Shown here: piece by piece, positions 7,874 through 15,631 of the stretch
Position numbering within the stretch: the stretch's first letter is position 1
Layout: each line of letters begins with the position of its first letter
From: Thermanaerothrix sp.
GTDB taxonomy: Bacteria > Synergistota > Synergistia > Synergistales > Synergistaceae
Length of the DNA: 54,971 nucleotides
Direction: 5' to 3'
Assembly: GCA_026417795.1 (NCBI GenBank)
Contig: JAOACP010000005.1
Location: forward strand, 35,001 to 89,971
Notes under the pieces: model-generated
The model's input: the letters and a program-made list of their open reading frames with translations, nothing else
The model's database searches: none
Told to the model about the DNA's origin: nothing
Translations under genes and position numbers: made by a program

Positions 7874-9025
7874 CTATACCACCGCAGGCTCCAGTATCAG
7901 CTCACCCTTTTCAAATCGCTTGTAATTAAGCATGGATATGTCTATTGACGTGGTTCCCTTGGTGTACAACTCTGCTATGAGCTGACCCGATATGGGGGCA
8001 AACATGAAACCATGCCCAGAGTACCCCGTTGAGAGGTAAAAGCCCTTGACATCGGTTTCACCAAGCTCAGGCTGCTTATCAGGAGTCATGTTGTACATCC
8101 CAGACCACTGACGAACCACCCTTATCCCCCTAGTCTTAGGAAGAACCTTGACGAAGGTCTTAGACATATGCTGCAGGAAGTCCGCAGATGCCTTATTCTC
8201 ATAATCCTCCGGGTGCCCCTCAGGGCTACAGCCTCCTATTATAGAACCATGGGGACGCTGCTGAATGTAGTAGTTACCGGAGAAGCTCATAAGCATGGGA
8301 GGACACACGCCAAACTCCACGGGTTCGGTGATCAATATCTCATGCCGCTCCGAGTAGTTCGGTATCTTTATGCCCGCCATGGCGGCTATAAACTGAGCAT
8401 AGGGCCCCGCACAGTTCACCACCGCCCTGGTGGATATGAATCCTCGACTGGTCTCCACACCAGCGATCCTACCGGATTCAACTCGGATCCCTGTAACCTC
8501 TGTGAACTTAAAGACCTTAACCCCAAGGCGCTTGGCCGCCTCTTGATATGCAAAAGTGGTCAAGAAGGGATCCGCATGGCCATCCCTCTCGTGGAAGGTG
8601 AAGCCCACCGCATCATCGGCGGAAAGACACGGGCATATTTCCAACGCCTCATCCCTGGAAACAACCCGGGTCTTTATCCCCAAGCTGTTCTGAAGGGCCA
8701 TGCTCTTCTTGAGGGTCTCAAACTCACTTTCCTTGTATGCCACCATCAGGTAGCCACACTGGTTAAGCCCCACATCCATGCCCAACTCTTCGTGAAGCTG
8801 TTCGAACAAGTTAAGGGAAGCTAACCCAAGGCGGCAGTTCATCTCGGTTCCCCACTGGGCCCTTATCCCCGCCCCGCAACGACCGGTGGAACCAGAACAG
8901 ATACTGTTCTTCTCCAGTACCACCACGTCCTTAACCCCAAACTTGGCGAGGTTATAGGCCACAGACATGCCCTGAACCCCACCGCCGATGACCACCACCT
9001 CAGCGGTATCCTTCCACTCCATCAC
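7874..9025 (-). CDS. FAD-dependent DAO-family dehydrogenase, catalytic beta subunit (proline/amine dehydrogenase-like)
   Basis: 383 aa. An N-terminal Rossmann FAD site (VIGGGVQGMS, about residues 12-21) and the C-terminal STGYSGHGFMFAP segment mark the D-amino-acid oxidase/sarcosine oxidase-beta family. Members oxidise amines or imino acids such as proline, hydroxyproline and sarcosine. It overlaps the upstream [2Fe-2S] gene by 4 nt (ATGA). The neighbours are one NAD/FAD subunit and three iron-sulfur proteins, so this is likely the substrate-oxidising subunit of a multi-subunit dye-linked dehydrogenase, comparable to PdhB of archaeal proline dehydrogenase. The substrate is not fixed by sequence. 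Cytoplasmic; no signal peptide. Confidence 0.85.
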   Translation of the reverse strand: MMEWKDTAEVVVIGGGVQGMSVAYNLAKFGVKDVVVLEKNSICSGSTGRCGAGIRAQWGTEMNCRLGLASLNLFEQLHEELGMDVGLNQCGYLMVAYKESEFETLKKSMALQNSLGIKTRVVSRDEALEICPCLSADDAVGFTFHERDGHADPFLTTFAYQEAAKRLGVKVFKFTEVTGIRVESGRIAGVETSRGFISTRAVVNCAGPYAQFIAAMAGIKIPNYSERHEILITEPVEFGVCPPMLMSFSGNYYIQQRPHGSIIGGCSPEGHPEDYENKASADFLQHMSKTFVKVLPKTRGIRVVRQWSGMYNMTPDKQPELGETDVKGFYLSTGYSGHGFMFAPISGQLIAELYTKGTTSIDISMLNYKRFEKGELILEPAVV

Positions 9026-9348
9026 TCTCCACCCCCAGAGGCTAGGATGCCAAGTTTAACGGGCTTAACCGGCGGCCGGATCGTACCGGCCGGTATCTCC
9101 GCAACGGGCTTACCGGTCATCCGAGAGATCTCCCGGAGTATCATCTCCCGGCAACCACGACCTTGACAGGGGCCCATACCCACCCGCAGAACCCTCTTAA
9201 GTTCATCAAAAGTGTCATAACCTCGAGCTATCCAATCCCTTATCTCCCCTAGGGTTACCTCCTCGCAGCGGCAAATGACTATCTCCCGCTCCCGGCTCTC
9301 CACTTCCTCGTTGTTGCAAACCTCTCCGGCTTTGATTATCTCGCTCAT
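9022..9348 (-). CDS. BFD-like [2Fe-2S] protein of the dehydrogenase complex
   Basis: 108 aa with an ICRCEEV motif and, about 35 residues later, GPCQGRGC. These four cysteines are the bacterioferritin-associated-ferredoxin-type [2Fe-2S] fold, also found as a domain in sarcosine oxidase alpha and in PdhX of archaeal proline dehydrogenase operons. It probably relays electrons between the two flavoproteins. It begins 1 nt after the 4Fe-4S gene and overlaps the catalytic subunit gene by 4 nt. Confidence 0.85.
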   Translation of the reverse strand: MSEIIKAGEVCNNEEVESREREIVICRCEEVTLGEIRDWIARGYDTFDELKRVLRVGMGPCQGRGCREMILREISRMTGKPVAEIPAGTIRPPVKPVKLGILASGGGE

Positions 9349-9349
9349 C

Positions 9350-9859
9350 TCACTTCACCACCCTAACAGCCCTAACCTGGTCCACAAGATCCACAGGGAC
9401 TCCCACGTGAACCACCAAGGTCTTGTCCTTCCAGGGCTCAGTGACCGCCTCTACCACGCTCTTGCAAACAACCTCGCCTATCCTGTTAAGACACTCCACC
9501 GGATCTCCCTTTTCCGGACGAGGCAACATCTCGTAGGGAAGCTTCATCAGCGCCATACCCTCGCCACCCCAAGTAAGGTCCACTACAAAACAAGCCAATC
9601 CCGGGCACTTGGCAACGCACATGGCACAGCCAGTACACTTTGAATAATCTATCCGCGGCGTATCATTTATGTCTTCGAAGGGGAGAACCGCCCCGGTTGG
9701 ACAGCTGGTATTACACGGGTTGCATGGTATGCGCTGAGGGCATTCAATTATGACAAGCCCATTTTTCTTCCCCTCCCAAAGCTCCTTAGGGGGGAGCTCC
9801 GCACCCTGACGATGCTCCACCAAAACTCCGCTGTTAAACAAGAGCTCCTTCTCGGTCAT
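9350..9859 (-). CDS. 4Fe-4S ferredoxin-like subunit of the dehydrogenase complex
   Basis: 169 aa with cysteine clusters CNPCNTSCP (about residues 46-54) and CTGCAMCVAKCP (about 74-85). The C-terminal half has no cysteine-cluster motif. Comparable to PdhF, the ferredoxin-like protein encoded between alpha and beta subunits in Thermococcales proline dehydrogenase operons. It lies 3 nt downstream of the NAD/FAD subunit. Role inferred: an electron wire, possibly the exit point to an outside acceptor. Confidence 0.8.
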   Translation of the reverse strand: MTEKELLFNSGVLVEHRQGAELPPKELWEGKKNGLVIIECPQRIPCNPCNTSCPTGAVLPFEDINDTPRIDYSKCTGCAMCVAKCPGLACFVVDLTWGGEGMALMKLPYEMLPRPEKGDPVECLNRIGEVVCKSVVEAVTEPWKDKTLVVHVGVPVDLVDQVRAVRVVK

Positions 9860-9862
9860 GGC

Positions 9863-10960
9863 CTATTCCTCCCAACCATCCACCATAACCTGACTAACGC
9901 CAGCCCGAATCTTCTCTCCCACCTCACCGGCCCTCAGGTGTCCAAGACGCGCCCAATACTCGTCCATCTTCTCAACCTTGCATGGAAGCCCCAGGCTAAT
10001 GGCGGCAGCCAACCCAGCAATGCGGCCCTCCACCATGGCAGCACTGGCTTCCTCTATGCCAGAGGCATCCCCGGCAACCCATATGTCCCGGTGGCTGGTC
10101 CTCATGGTCCTATCCCTAAGGGGGACGTAACCACACAAATGGGGGACGTATTTCATCTTGCACCCCGCTTGCCAGCAAAGCTCAACGGTTGGGGACAATC
10201 CAACGGCCATGCATATTATGTCGCAATCTATCCTCTTCTCATTCCCTATGCCTGAACAACGATCATCCACCTCTTGAATGATCGCGCCTTCAACCACTTC
10301 CTTACCCAGCGCCTCTTTTATGCTGTGCTTTAAATATATAGGAACGCCAAGACGGCGTATCTTCGCAGCGTGAACCCAATAGCCACCCACCTTCGGCATG
10401 GCTTCCACCACCGCCGCAACCTCTACCCCTGCCTGCATTAGCTGGTAGCTGACTATTAGACCTATGTTCCCGGCTCCAACCATGAGGACCCTCTTGCCGG
10501 GAACCACTCCATAGACGTTCATAAGGGTCTGAACCGCTCCAGCCCCATATACCCCGGGAAGGTCGTTGTTGGGAAAGGGTATCAACCTCTCTTGGGCACC
10601 GGTAGCGATTACCACTTTTCTGGCGGAGACCCGGAAATACTCTTCCTCCCCCCGCATAGCGGTTATGGTCCCATCCTCAGGGTAGTACCCCGTAACAGTC
10701 ACGTTAGTCTCCACTTGAACCCGGTCTCCAGCGGATCGAATCTCCTCAAGGAGGATGTCGGCTATCTTATAGCCCCTGGTACCAGCATACTCATCCTTGC
10801 TCCCAAAGAACTTGTGGGTCTGCTTGATCAGCTGCCCCCCAAGCTGCAAGTCGCTTTCCAAAACAAGGATTTTAGCCCCATAGGATGCGGCTTCGGCAGC
10901 GGCGGACAAACCAGCCGCTCCTCCACCAACCACCAAAATGTCCGTGCTCATCATGTCCAT
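9863..10960 (-). CDS. NAD(P)/FAD-dependent oxidoreductase, alpha subunit (HcnB/PdhA-like)
   Basis: 365 aa with two dinucleotide-binding sites: VVGGGAAGLS near residue 10 for FAD and VGAGNIGL near 160 for NAD. The GDASG segment that closes the FAD site is near 310. This is the pyridine-nucleotide-disulfide-reductase-like fold of hydrogen cyanide synthase HcnB, sarcosine oxidase alpha (middle part) and PdhA. In dye-linked proline dehydrogenases the alpha subunit shows NADH dehydrogenase activity. The second gene of the operon, it starts 9 nt after the small [2Fe-2S] gene. Confidence 0.85.
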   Translation of the reverse strand: MDMMSTDILVVGGGAAGLSAAAEAASYGAKILVLESDLQLGGQLIKQTHKFFGSKDEYAGTRGYKIADILLEEIRSAGDRVQVETNVTVTGYYPEDGTITAMRGEEEYFRVSARKVVIATGAQERLIPFPNNDLPGVYGAGAVQTLMNVYGVVPGKRVLMVGAGNIGLIVSYQLMQAGVEVAAVVEAMPKVGGYWVHAAKIRRLGVPIYLKHSIKEALGKEVVEGAIIQEVDDRCSGIGNEKRIDCDIICMAVGLSPTVELCWQAGCKMKYVPHLCGYVPLRDRTMRTSHRDIWVAGDASGIEEASAAMVEGRIAGLAAAISLGLPCKVEKMDEYWARLGHLRAGEVGEKIRAGVSQVMVDGWEE

Positions 10961-10969
10961 CCCGCCCCC

Positions 10970-11281
10970 TTATATGGACACCTTGCCCTTGCCAACCTGA
11001 GTCCTGACGTCCATTCCCTCCTCTAGGGGAGTAACGCAGGTCCTGACATTTGGCACTCCGTTAACCACCATAAAACAACTGCTGCACTTCCCTATGGCAC
11101 AGAAAAAGCCTCGGGGGCGTTTCATCTCTGGGGTTATACGGTATACACGAACTCCATTGGCATGAAGGGCCACCGCGATGGGCTCCCCCTCATAACCCTC
11201 CATCTCCCGGCCATCGAAGGTGAACTTAACCTTCCTGCCATGGCGATAGTCCAAAATGGGGTGCTGGTCAATAAGGTGCAT
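10970..11281 (-). CDS. HcnA-like [2Fe-2S] ferredoxin subunit
   Basis: 103 aa from ATG at 11281, which has AGGAGGG 9 nt upstream and gives the expected family N-terminus. A GTG at 11356 sits against its own ribosome-site sequence and is less likely. The plant-type [2Fe-2S] ligands are in CAIGKCSSCF and, further on, RTCVTP. The same domain forms the N-terminus of sarcosine oxidase alpha and is a separate protein in HcnABC-type systems. First gene of the five-gene operon, it probably sits on the NAD/FAD subunit. Confidence 0.85.
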   Translation of the reverse strand: MHLIDQHPILDYRHGRKVKFTFDGREMEGYEGEPIAVALHANGVRVYRITPEMKRPRGFFCAIGKCSSCFMVVNGVPNVRTCVTPLEEGMDVRTQVGKGKVSI

Positions 11282-11401
11282 GCCTAATATCCCTCCTTGA
11301 ACTTTGAACGGATATTGCCTAACACCAACCACCGCCAGAAACCTTGGTTCAATCACCTCCCCTGTCGGGATAATTCAAATACAAAATGCTGTATAGAAGA
11401 T

Positions 11402-11430
11402 ATAATACTCTCGCCTAGTGATGCTTGCAA
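11402..11430 (-). promoter_or_regulatory. Putative promoter of the dehydrogenase operon
   Basis: TTGCAA (11430-11425) and TATTAT (11407-11402) are 17 bp apart on the minus strand, with -35 inside the end of tsaB. The implied leader is about 115 nt. No operator-like repeat is evident. Confidence 0.5.
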
Positions 11431-12095
11431 GGCGTAGGTCCCAAATCTGGCTCCCTTAAATACATCAACCGCACATCAGCGGGGCATACCGCGGTTGTTG
11501 AACAGCGCTCTGCAAAATCTAACATACCCCTGACAGAGGGGGACGGTACGTCCACGACTATAAAACCAGCCTGATGCATCAGGTCGATCTCCTCGCAATA
11601 AGGGCCCTTGGCCAAACCTATACCCCTAGCCTCGGCCTCCTTAAGCACCCAAGAAGGCTCCCCAATTAAAGGCCCCCAGCAAGGGCCGCAAGACAGGTCC
11701 TCGCCATATGCCGCCACATACAACAACCCCATCTTCGCCCTAAGAAACGACATACATGGTCCCTGATAACAGGCTCTCTCCGCTGCAATGGCATCCAAGG
11801 TGGACACAGGCAAAATCCCAACACCTATGGCCTCCGCCAATCCCTGGGCATAACACACCCCCACCCGAAGCCCCGTGTAGTAGCCAGGCCCAACCACTAC
11901 TCCAATGGAATCCAACGATTGCATCGAAACCCCAAGGCTTCGCAAAAGCCCCTCCACCACACCGGGAAGGTGCGTTGACTGAGAACGGCCAAGATCAAGC
12001 CCTACCTCCCCTACAACCCTGCGGCCTTCGCTAAGGCCTACCGTGGTATAGCCACATGATGTATCTATCCAAAGAACCCTTCCCAAACCAGCCAT
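11415..12095 (-). CDS. tsaB: tRNA threonylcarbamoyladenosine biosynthesis protein TsaB
   Basis: 226-aa ASKHA-fold protein, inactive partner of TsaD in making t6A37 of ANN-decoding tRNAs. Family marks are LWIDTSCGYTTVGL at the N-terminus, QSTHLPGVVEGLL, and VVGPGYYTGLRVG around residue 68. It lies 7 nt after tsaE. TsaD is not in this window. C-terminal sequence is variable, as usual in the family. Confidence 0.9.
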   Translation of the reverse strand: MAGLGRVLWIDTSCGYTTVGLSEGRRVVGEVGLDLGRSQSTHLPGVVEGLLRSLGVSMQSLDSIGVVVGPGYYTGLRVGVCYAQGLAEAIGVGILPVSTLDAIAAERACYQGPCMSFLRAKMGLLYVAAYGEDLSCGPCWGPLIGEPSWVLKEAEARGIGLAKGPYCEEIDLMHQAGFIVVDVPSPSVRGMLDFAERCSTTAVCPADVRLMYLREPDLGPTPCKHH

Positions 12096-12102
12096 TGTCC
12101 TA

Positions 12103-12615
12103 TTATCCCCTTCCCTTATCCTCTTCCTCTAGAAATACAGGCCCCCGGAGCTTGGATACAGCAAAAGCCAGCGCATCCAAGGACCTTTCGGAGGAAGCCG
12201 AAGCCCTAACCTCCCTTGAAAACTGCGAATCACCCACTGTTATGTAAATCTCCCAACGATCCTTAACCCTCTCCACGTTCATTCGAGAAGCCCATTCGAC
12301 CAAAAGAACGTTCCCTTCGTCCAAATATTCCCAAAGCGCCAAGTCCTCAACCTGCTCCCCAGACAGCCTGTAAAGGTCCACGTGGACTAACGGCGGTTCC
12401 GAATCATATTCCCTCACCAGGACAAAGCTGGGGCTTTGCATGCGCCGTATCCCCAAGGCCATCCCCACATACTGCGCCAATGTGGTCTTACCAGCTCCCA
12501 ACTCACCATCCAAACAAATCAAAAGGCCGGGATAGAGGCTACCCCCCAAAGCCCGGCCAAGCTCCTCCATTCCCTCCAGCCCATTCACCTGGATCTTAAA
12601 TACCCTATCAAGCAT
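12103..12615 (-). CDS. tsaE: tRNA threonylcarbamoyladenosine biosynthesis ATPase TsaE
   Basis: 170-aa P-loop ATPase that drives TsaB-TsaD turnover in t6A synthesis. The Walker A site GELGAGKTT lies near residue 37, followed by SPSFVLVREY and HVDLYRL. VEWASR is the Walker-B-side motif. Length is typical. It is encoded between a small membrane protein gene and tsaB in an acpS-nnr-tsaE-tsaB gene order that is common in bacteria. Confidence 0.93.
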   Translation of the reverse strand: MLDRVFKIQVNGLEGMEELGRALGGSLYPGLLICLDGELGAGKTTLAQYVGMALGIRRMQSPSFVLVREYDSEPPLVHVDLYRLSGEQVEDLALWEYLDEGNVLLVEWASRMNVERVKDRWEIYITVGDSQFSREVRASASSERSLDALAFAVSKLRGPVFLEEEDKGRG

Positions 12616-12638
12616 TTTTAACTATTCACCTCAGTCAC

Positions 12639-12875
12639 TTAACCATCCCGCCTTGAAGCAATGGCTATCATCAACAGCGTACCAAGCACCAATGCGCCAA
12701 GAACCATCATTGGGGACTTAATGGAGATATTTGGATACCTCACCTTTGCTCCCACCATAACGACAAGAGCGGACAGAAAACCCAAAAGGGTATAACGAAG
12801 CCCCCTGACCCTAGCCCTTCTAGCTTCCTCCTGCCGCTTATAAAAATCCGCTGCAGAACGCCTAGGACGCCTCAT
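12639..12875 (-). CDS. Small two-helix membrane protein of unknown function
   Basis: 78 aa: a strongly basic N-terminus (RRPRRSAADFYKRQEEARRARVRG), a hydrophobic helix about 27-44, a short polar loop and a second helix about 53-72. By the positive-inside rule the basic start is cytoplasmic. Its ATGA overlaps the nnr stop by 4 nt, so it is translated with nnr and is likely real. I do not recognise a family. Confidence 0.7.
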   Translation of the reverse strand: MRRPRRSAADFYKRQEEARRARVRGLRYTLLGFLSALVVMVGAKVRYPNISIKSPMMVLGALVLGTLLMIAIASRRDG

Positions 12876-14419
12876 CTATTACACATCCCACCAAGCAAAA
12901 CAGCCGCTTCCTCCGCCAAGTGCCTGGCCCAAATGCCGTCTCCCCTACCCTTTAATGCCAAGTTCTGCCCCGCCATACCATGGAGGCCAACCGCAAACGT
13001 CGCAGAGTCCATGCCATAACCAGCCCTGGCAAACATGGCTCCTAAAATGCCCGATAGAACATCACCAGAACCCGGTATCGACATGTTCGGATCTCCAACG
13101 CAGCAAACCCTAATTCTCTTATCAAACACCAATACGGAGTTCCTACCCTTTAACAACGCTCCGCCGAATAAATTTCCCAATCCCTCCGCCGCATCCCGCC
13201 TGTTATCCCTAACCCAGCCAGATGGCTTGCCAAGAAGCCTCGCAGCCTCGCCCTCATGAGGGGTCACCCATATTTTCGATCTTATAGCGCCAGGTTTTAT
13301 GTCGAGATCTAAAAAAGCATTAAGCCCATCGGCATCCAAAACCAAAGGCCCATCCCAAGACGATAGAACTCTGCCCACAAGGGATCTAACTCCTTCGCTT
13401 CTCCCAAGGCCCGGTCCTATAACGATGGCCTTAACCCTTCCTCCATAACGGGCCATCATGTACTCATAAGACTCCGGGAGTATCGCTCCTCCTTGATCAA
13501 CGGGAAGAGATTCGACCATGGCCTCCGGGATCATCGAGGCATAACAGGCTGACCACTTTTCCGGCACACCACACACAACCCAACCGGCACCAGCACTCAT
13601 GGCACCCAGGGCGGAAAGGAAGGGCGCCCCGCCGAAGGAATCTGATCCACCTATGACCAGGACCATTCCCCTGTCAGCTTTGCTGAAGCCGCCATGAAGC
13701 CTGGGCTTTAACGGGGCGAGATCTTGGGGGAAAAAGGCCGTGACCGCCGGTTCACCAGGAAGGACCAAACAAGCTGGCACGCCGATGGGCACAACCTCAA
13801 GGTTACCCATAAAATCAAAGGCGGGGGTAAAAAAAAGACCGCTTTTAGGGACCAGAAATGATATCGTTATTGAAGCATTAACGCCTAGCCCAGGCTCACC
13901 CAAGAAAGAGCCGGTCCTCCCATCAAATCCCGTAGGAATGTCAAGGGAAGCCACTGGGACGTCGAGGTCTCCAAGAAACCTGATTAATCTAAGAACCTCC
14001 CCCCTGGGGGATCCGCCGGAACCGGTGCCCAAAAGGCCGTCCACCAAGAGGTCAGAGGATTCCATAAGGTCTAAAAGGTCCCGATCGGAGCATTCACAAG
14101 AGACAACCATCTTTCCCCCCGCCCCAAGGTACATGGCTTCTGCTACCAGGGAATCGCCGGTCCTGTTGGGTGCGGTAGTTATAACCCTAGCATCTACGCC
14201 GGAAGCCAATAAATGCCTTGCCACCACCATTCCATCCCCGCCGTTGTTCCCTGGGCCACATAGCACAACCGCTTTCTTAATATCTCTAAACCTTTCCAGG
14301 ATAACCCTTGCGGCACCGGCTCCAGCGTTTTCCATAAGTATTTGGCCGGGGATTCCCTTCTGAACGGCCCTTTGATCCGCCCGCCTTACATCCTGGGGAT
14401 CATAAGCGAACAAGGGCAA
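12872..14419 (-). CDS. nnr: Bifunctional NAD(P)H-hydrate epimerase/dehydratase
   Basis: 515 aa. The N-terminal YjeF epimerase domain (about 1-210) includes ENAGAGAARVI and CGPGNNGGDG. The C-terminal ribokinase-like ADP/ATP-dependent dehydratase (about 230-510) includes VIGGSDSFGGAPFL, VIGPGLGRS and the anion-hole motif PGSGDVLSGI. Together they repair damaged hydrated NAD(P)H in the cytoplasm. It starts with TTG, supported by GGAGG 8 nt upstream, just after acpS. The acpS neighbourhood is common for this gene. Confidence 0.93.
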   Translation of the reverse strand: MPLFAYDPQDVRRADQRAVQKGIPGQILMENAGAGAARVILERFRDIKKAVVLCGPGNNGGDGMVVARHLLASGVDARVITTAPNRTGDSLVAEAMYLGAGGKMVVSCECSDRDLLDLMESSDLLVDGLLGTGSGGSPRGEVLRLIRFLGDLDVPVASLDIPTGFDGRTGSFLGEPGLGVNASITISFLVPKSGLFFTPAFDFMGNLEVVPIGVPACLVLPGEPAVTAFFPQDLAPLKPRLHGGFSKADRGMVLVIGGSDSFGGAPFLSALGAMSAGAGWVVCGVPEKWSACYASMIPEAMVESLPVDQGGAILPESYEYMMARYGGRVKAIVIGPGLGRSEGVRSLVGRVLSSWDGPLVLDADGLNAFLDLDIKPGAIRSKIWVTPHEGEAARLLGKPSGWVRDNRRDAAEGLGNLFGGALLKGRNSVLVFDKRIRVCCVGDPNMSIPGSGDVLSGILGAMFARAGYGMDSATFAVGLHGMAGQNLALKGRGDGIWARHLAEEAAVLLGGMCNR

Positions 14420-14420
14420 G

Positions 14421-14792
14421 CTAACTACCTCCCTCCAAAACCACGAATGCTACCGCCACTTCCCTTTCGTGGGATATGGATAAGAAGATCCTACCAACCC
14501 CCATAGATCTAACGTACTCAGAGATTCTATCATCAAGGCAAAGAACGGGTCCCCTTTCGGTACGCCTCACCCACGCACCCTTAAGGCCAAGCTTTGAAAG
14601 CCCTATACCAAGGGCCTTCGCAAGGGCCTCCTTGGCAGCAAAAGATCCTGCCAAGCTCTCCTCCGGCCTGGTAGAGCCCCTTACATATTCTATCTCCTCT
14701 GCGTGAAAAACCCTCTCAACAAACCCATCAATGCTAATGCTTCGCCTCATCCTGGGCACAGAACATATATCCACCCCTATGCCGATTATCAA
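14421..14792 (-). CDS. acpS: Holo-[acyl-carrier-protein] synthase
   Basis: 123-aa 4'-phosphopantetheinyl transferase that activates acyl carrier protein. GVDICSV (magnesium-binding Asp) is at the N-terminus and ESLAGSFAAKEALAKALG is the CoA/magnesium site near residues 45-62. TTG start at 14792 with GGAGGG 6-7 nt upstream. It lies just downstream of the tRNA array terminator and heads the nnr-tsaE-tsaB operon. Confidence 0.92.
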   Translation of the reverse strand: MIIGIGVDICSVPRMRRSISIDGFVERVFHAEEIEYVRGSTRPEESLAGSFAAKEALAKALGIGLSKLGLKGAWVRRTERGPVLCLDDRISEYVRSMGVGRIFLSISHEREVAVAFVVLEGGS

Positions 14793-14878
14793 GTCAATCC
14801 CTCCTGACCCGGCACACTAGAAGCATCAAGGCTGAAGAAAAGATCCGTACGGTCAACCCCACAAGGGAGGTCAAATAC

Positions 14879-14908
14879 AAAAAAGGGCAAGGCCTAAAGC
14901 CCTGCCCT
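14879..14908 (-). terminator. Terminator of the seven-tRNA operon
   Basis: A 10-bp stem (14899-14908 with 14884-14893, one G.U) with a short loop is followed on the minus strand by TTTTTTG. It begins 8 nt after the CCA end of tRNA-Lys. Confidence 0.88.
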
Positions 14909-14915
14909 GAAAGCC

Positions 14916-14991
14916 TGGTGGACCGTACAGGAATCGAACCTGTAACCCCCTGATTAAGAGTCAGGTGCTCTGCCAGTTGAGCTAACGGTCC
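14916..14991 (-). tRNA. tRNA-Lys (anticodon CTT)
   Basis: Full cloverleaf with 7-bp acceptor stem GGACCGT/ACGGTCC, T-loop GGTTCGATTCC and encoded CCA. The anticodon loop is CTCTTAA, giving CTT, which reads AAG. Last gene of the array. Confidence 0.95.
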
Positions 14992-15008
14992 ATCAAAGCT
15001 ACACTCCG

Positions 15009-15084
15009 TGGCGCGCCCGGCAGGATTTGAACCCGCGACCAACAGATCCGAAGTCTGCCGCTCTATCCACTGAGCTACGGGCGC
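15009..15084 (-). tRNA. tRNA-Arg (anticodon TCG)
   Basis: Cloverleaf with acceptor GCGCCCG, discriminator G and encoded CCA. Anticodon loop CTTCGGA gives TCG, reading CGA and other CGN codons. No A34 is present in the gene, so this is not an ICG-type tRNA. Confidence 0.94.
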
Positions 15085-15100
15085 AAGCCCAAAGAAAAAC

Positions 15101-15178
15101 TGGGGTGAGCGAGGGGACTTGAACCCCCAACCCCTGGAGCCACAGTCCAGTGCTCTGACCGGTTGAGCTACGCTCACC
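15101..15178 (-). tRNA. tRNA-His (anticodon GTG)
   Basis: Anticodon loop CTGTGGC gives GTG. The extra G-1 (position 15178) opposite discriminator C is visible, the histidine identity element. Encoded CCA. Confidence 0.95.
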
Positions 15179-15191
15179 ACTCCACCCTGTT

Positions 15192-15268
15192 TGGCGCGCC
15201 TGAGAGGACTCGAACCTCCAACCCACGGATTAGAAGTCCGTTGCTCTGTCCAGTTGAGCTACAGGCGC
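15192..15268 (-). tRNA. tRNA-Arg (anticodon TCT)
   Basis: Anticodon loop CTTCTAA gives TCT, reading AGA/AGG. Acceptor GCGCCTG, discriminator G, encoded CCA. AGG is a frequent arginine codon in this window. Confidence 0.95.
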
Positions 15269-15289
15269 AAAACCTAAACAAAAAACACC

Positions 15290-15366
15290 TGGAGCGGGAA
15301 ACGGGATTCGAACCCGCGACCTACGGCTTGGAAGGCCGTCGCTCTAGCCAACTGAGCTATTCCCGC
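15290..15366 (-). tRNA. tRNA-Gly (anticodon TCC)
   Basis: Anticodon loop CTTCCAA gives TCC, reading GGA/GGG. Acceptor GCGGGAA, discriminator U, encoded CCA. Confidence 0.95.
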
Positions 15367-15379
15367 CTCCGATCTACCC

Positions 15380-15457
15380 TGGTCGGGGCGAAAGGATTCG
15401 AACCTTCGACCCCCTGCTCCCAAAGCAGGTGCGCTAGCCAGACTGCGCTACGCCCCG
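15380..15457 (-). tRNA. tRNA-Pro (anticodon TGG)
   Basis: Anticodon loop TTTGGGA gives TGG. Acceptor CGGGGCG, starting with the C1 typical of proline tRNAs. Encoded CCA. Confidence 0.95.
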
Positions 15458-15466
15458 ATATCTTGC

Positions 15467-15541
15467 TGGTGGAGCTGGGGGGACTCGAACCCCCGACCTT
15501 TTCCGTGCGAAGGAAACGCGCTCCCTCTGCGCTACAGCCCC
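15467..15541 (-). tRNA. tRNA-Ala (anticodon CGC)
   Basis: Anticodon loop TTCGCAC gives CGC, reading GCG. The acceptor contains the G3.U70 wobble pair that defines alanine tRNAs. Encoded CCA. First gene of the array. Confidence 0.93.
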
Positions 15542-15556
15542 GAAATCACGAGGAGC

Positions 15557-15585
15557 ATTCTATACATCATTTGCAAGCTTGTCAA
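15557..15585 (-). promoter_or_regulatory. Promoter of the tRNA array
   Basis: TTGACA (15585-15580), 17-bp spacer, TAGAAT (15562-15557) on the minus strand, 15 nt before tRNA-Ala. Near-consensus, as expected for stable RNA genes. Confidence 0.85.
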
Positions 15586-15631
15586 GCCCGATCCATTCGT
15601 GATACCCTCCCATTCCTTGGAGGTGATGAGA

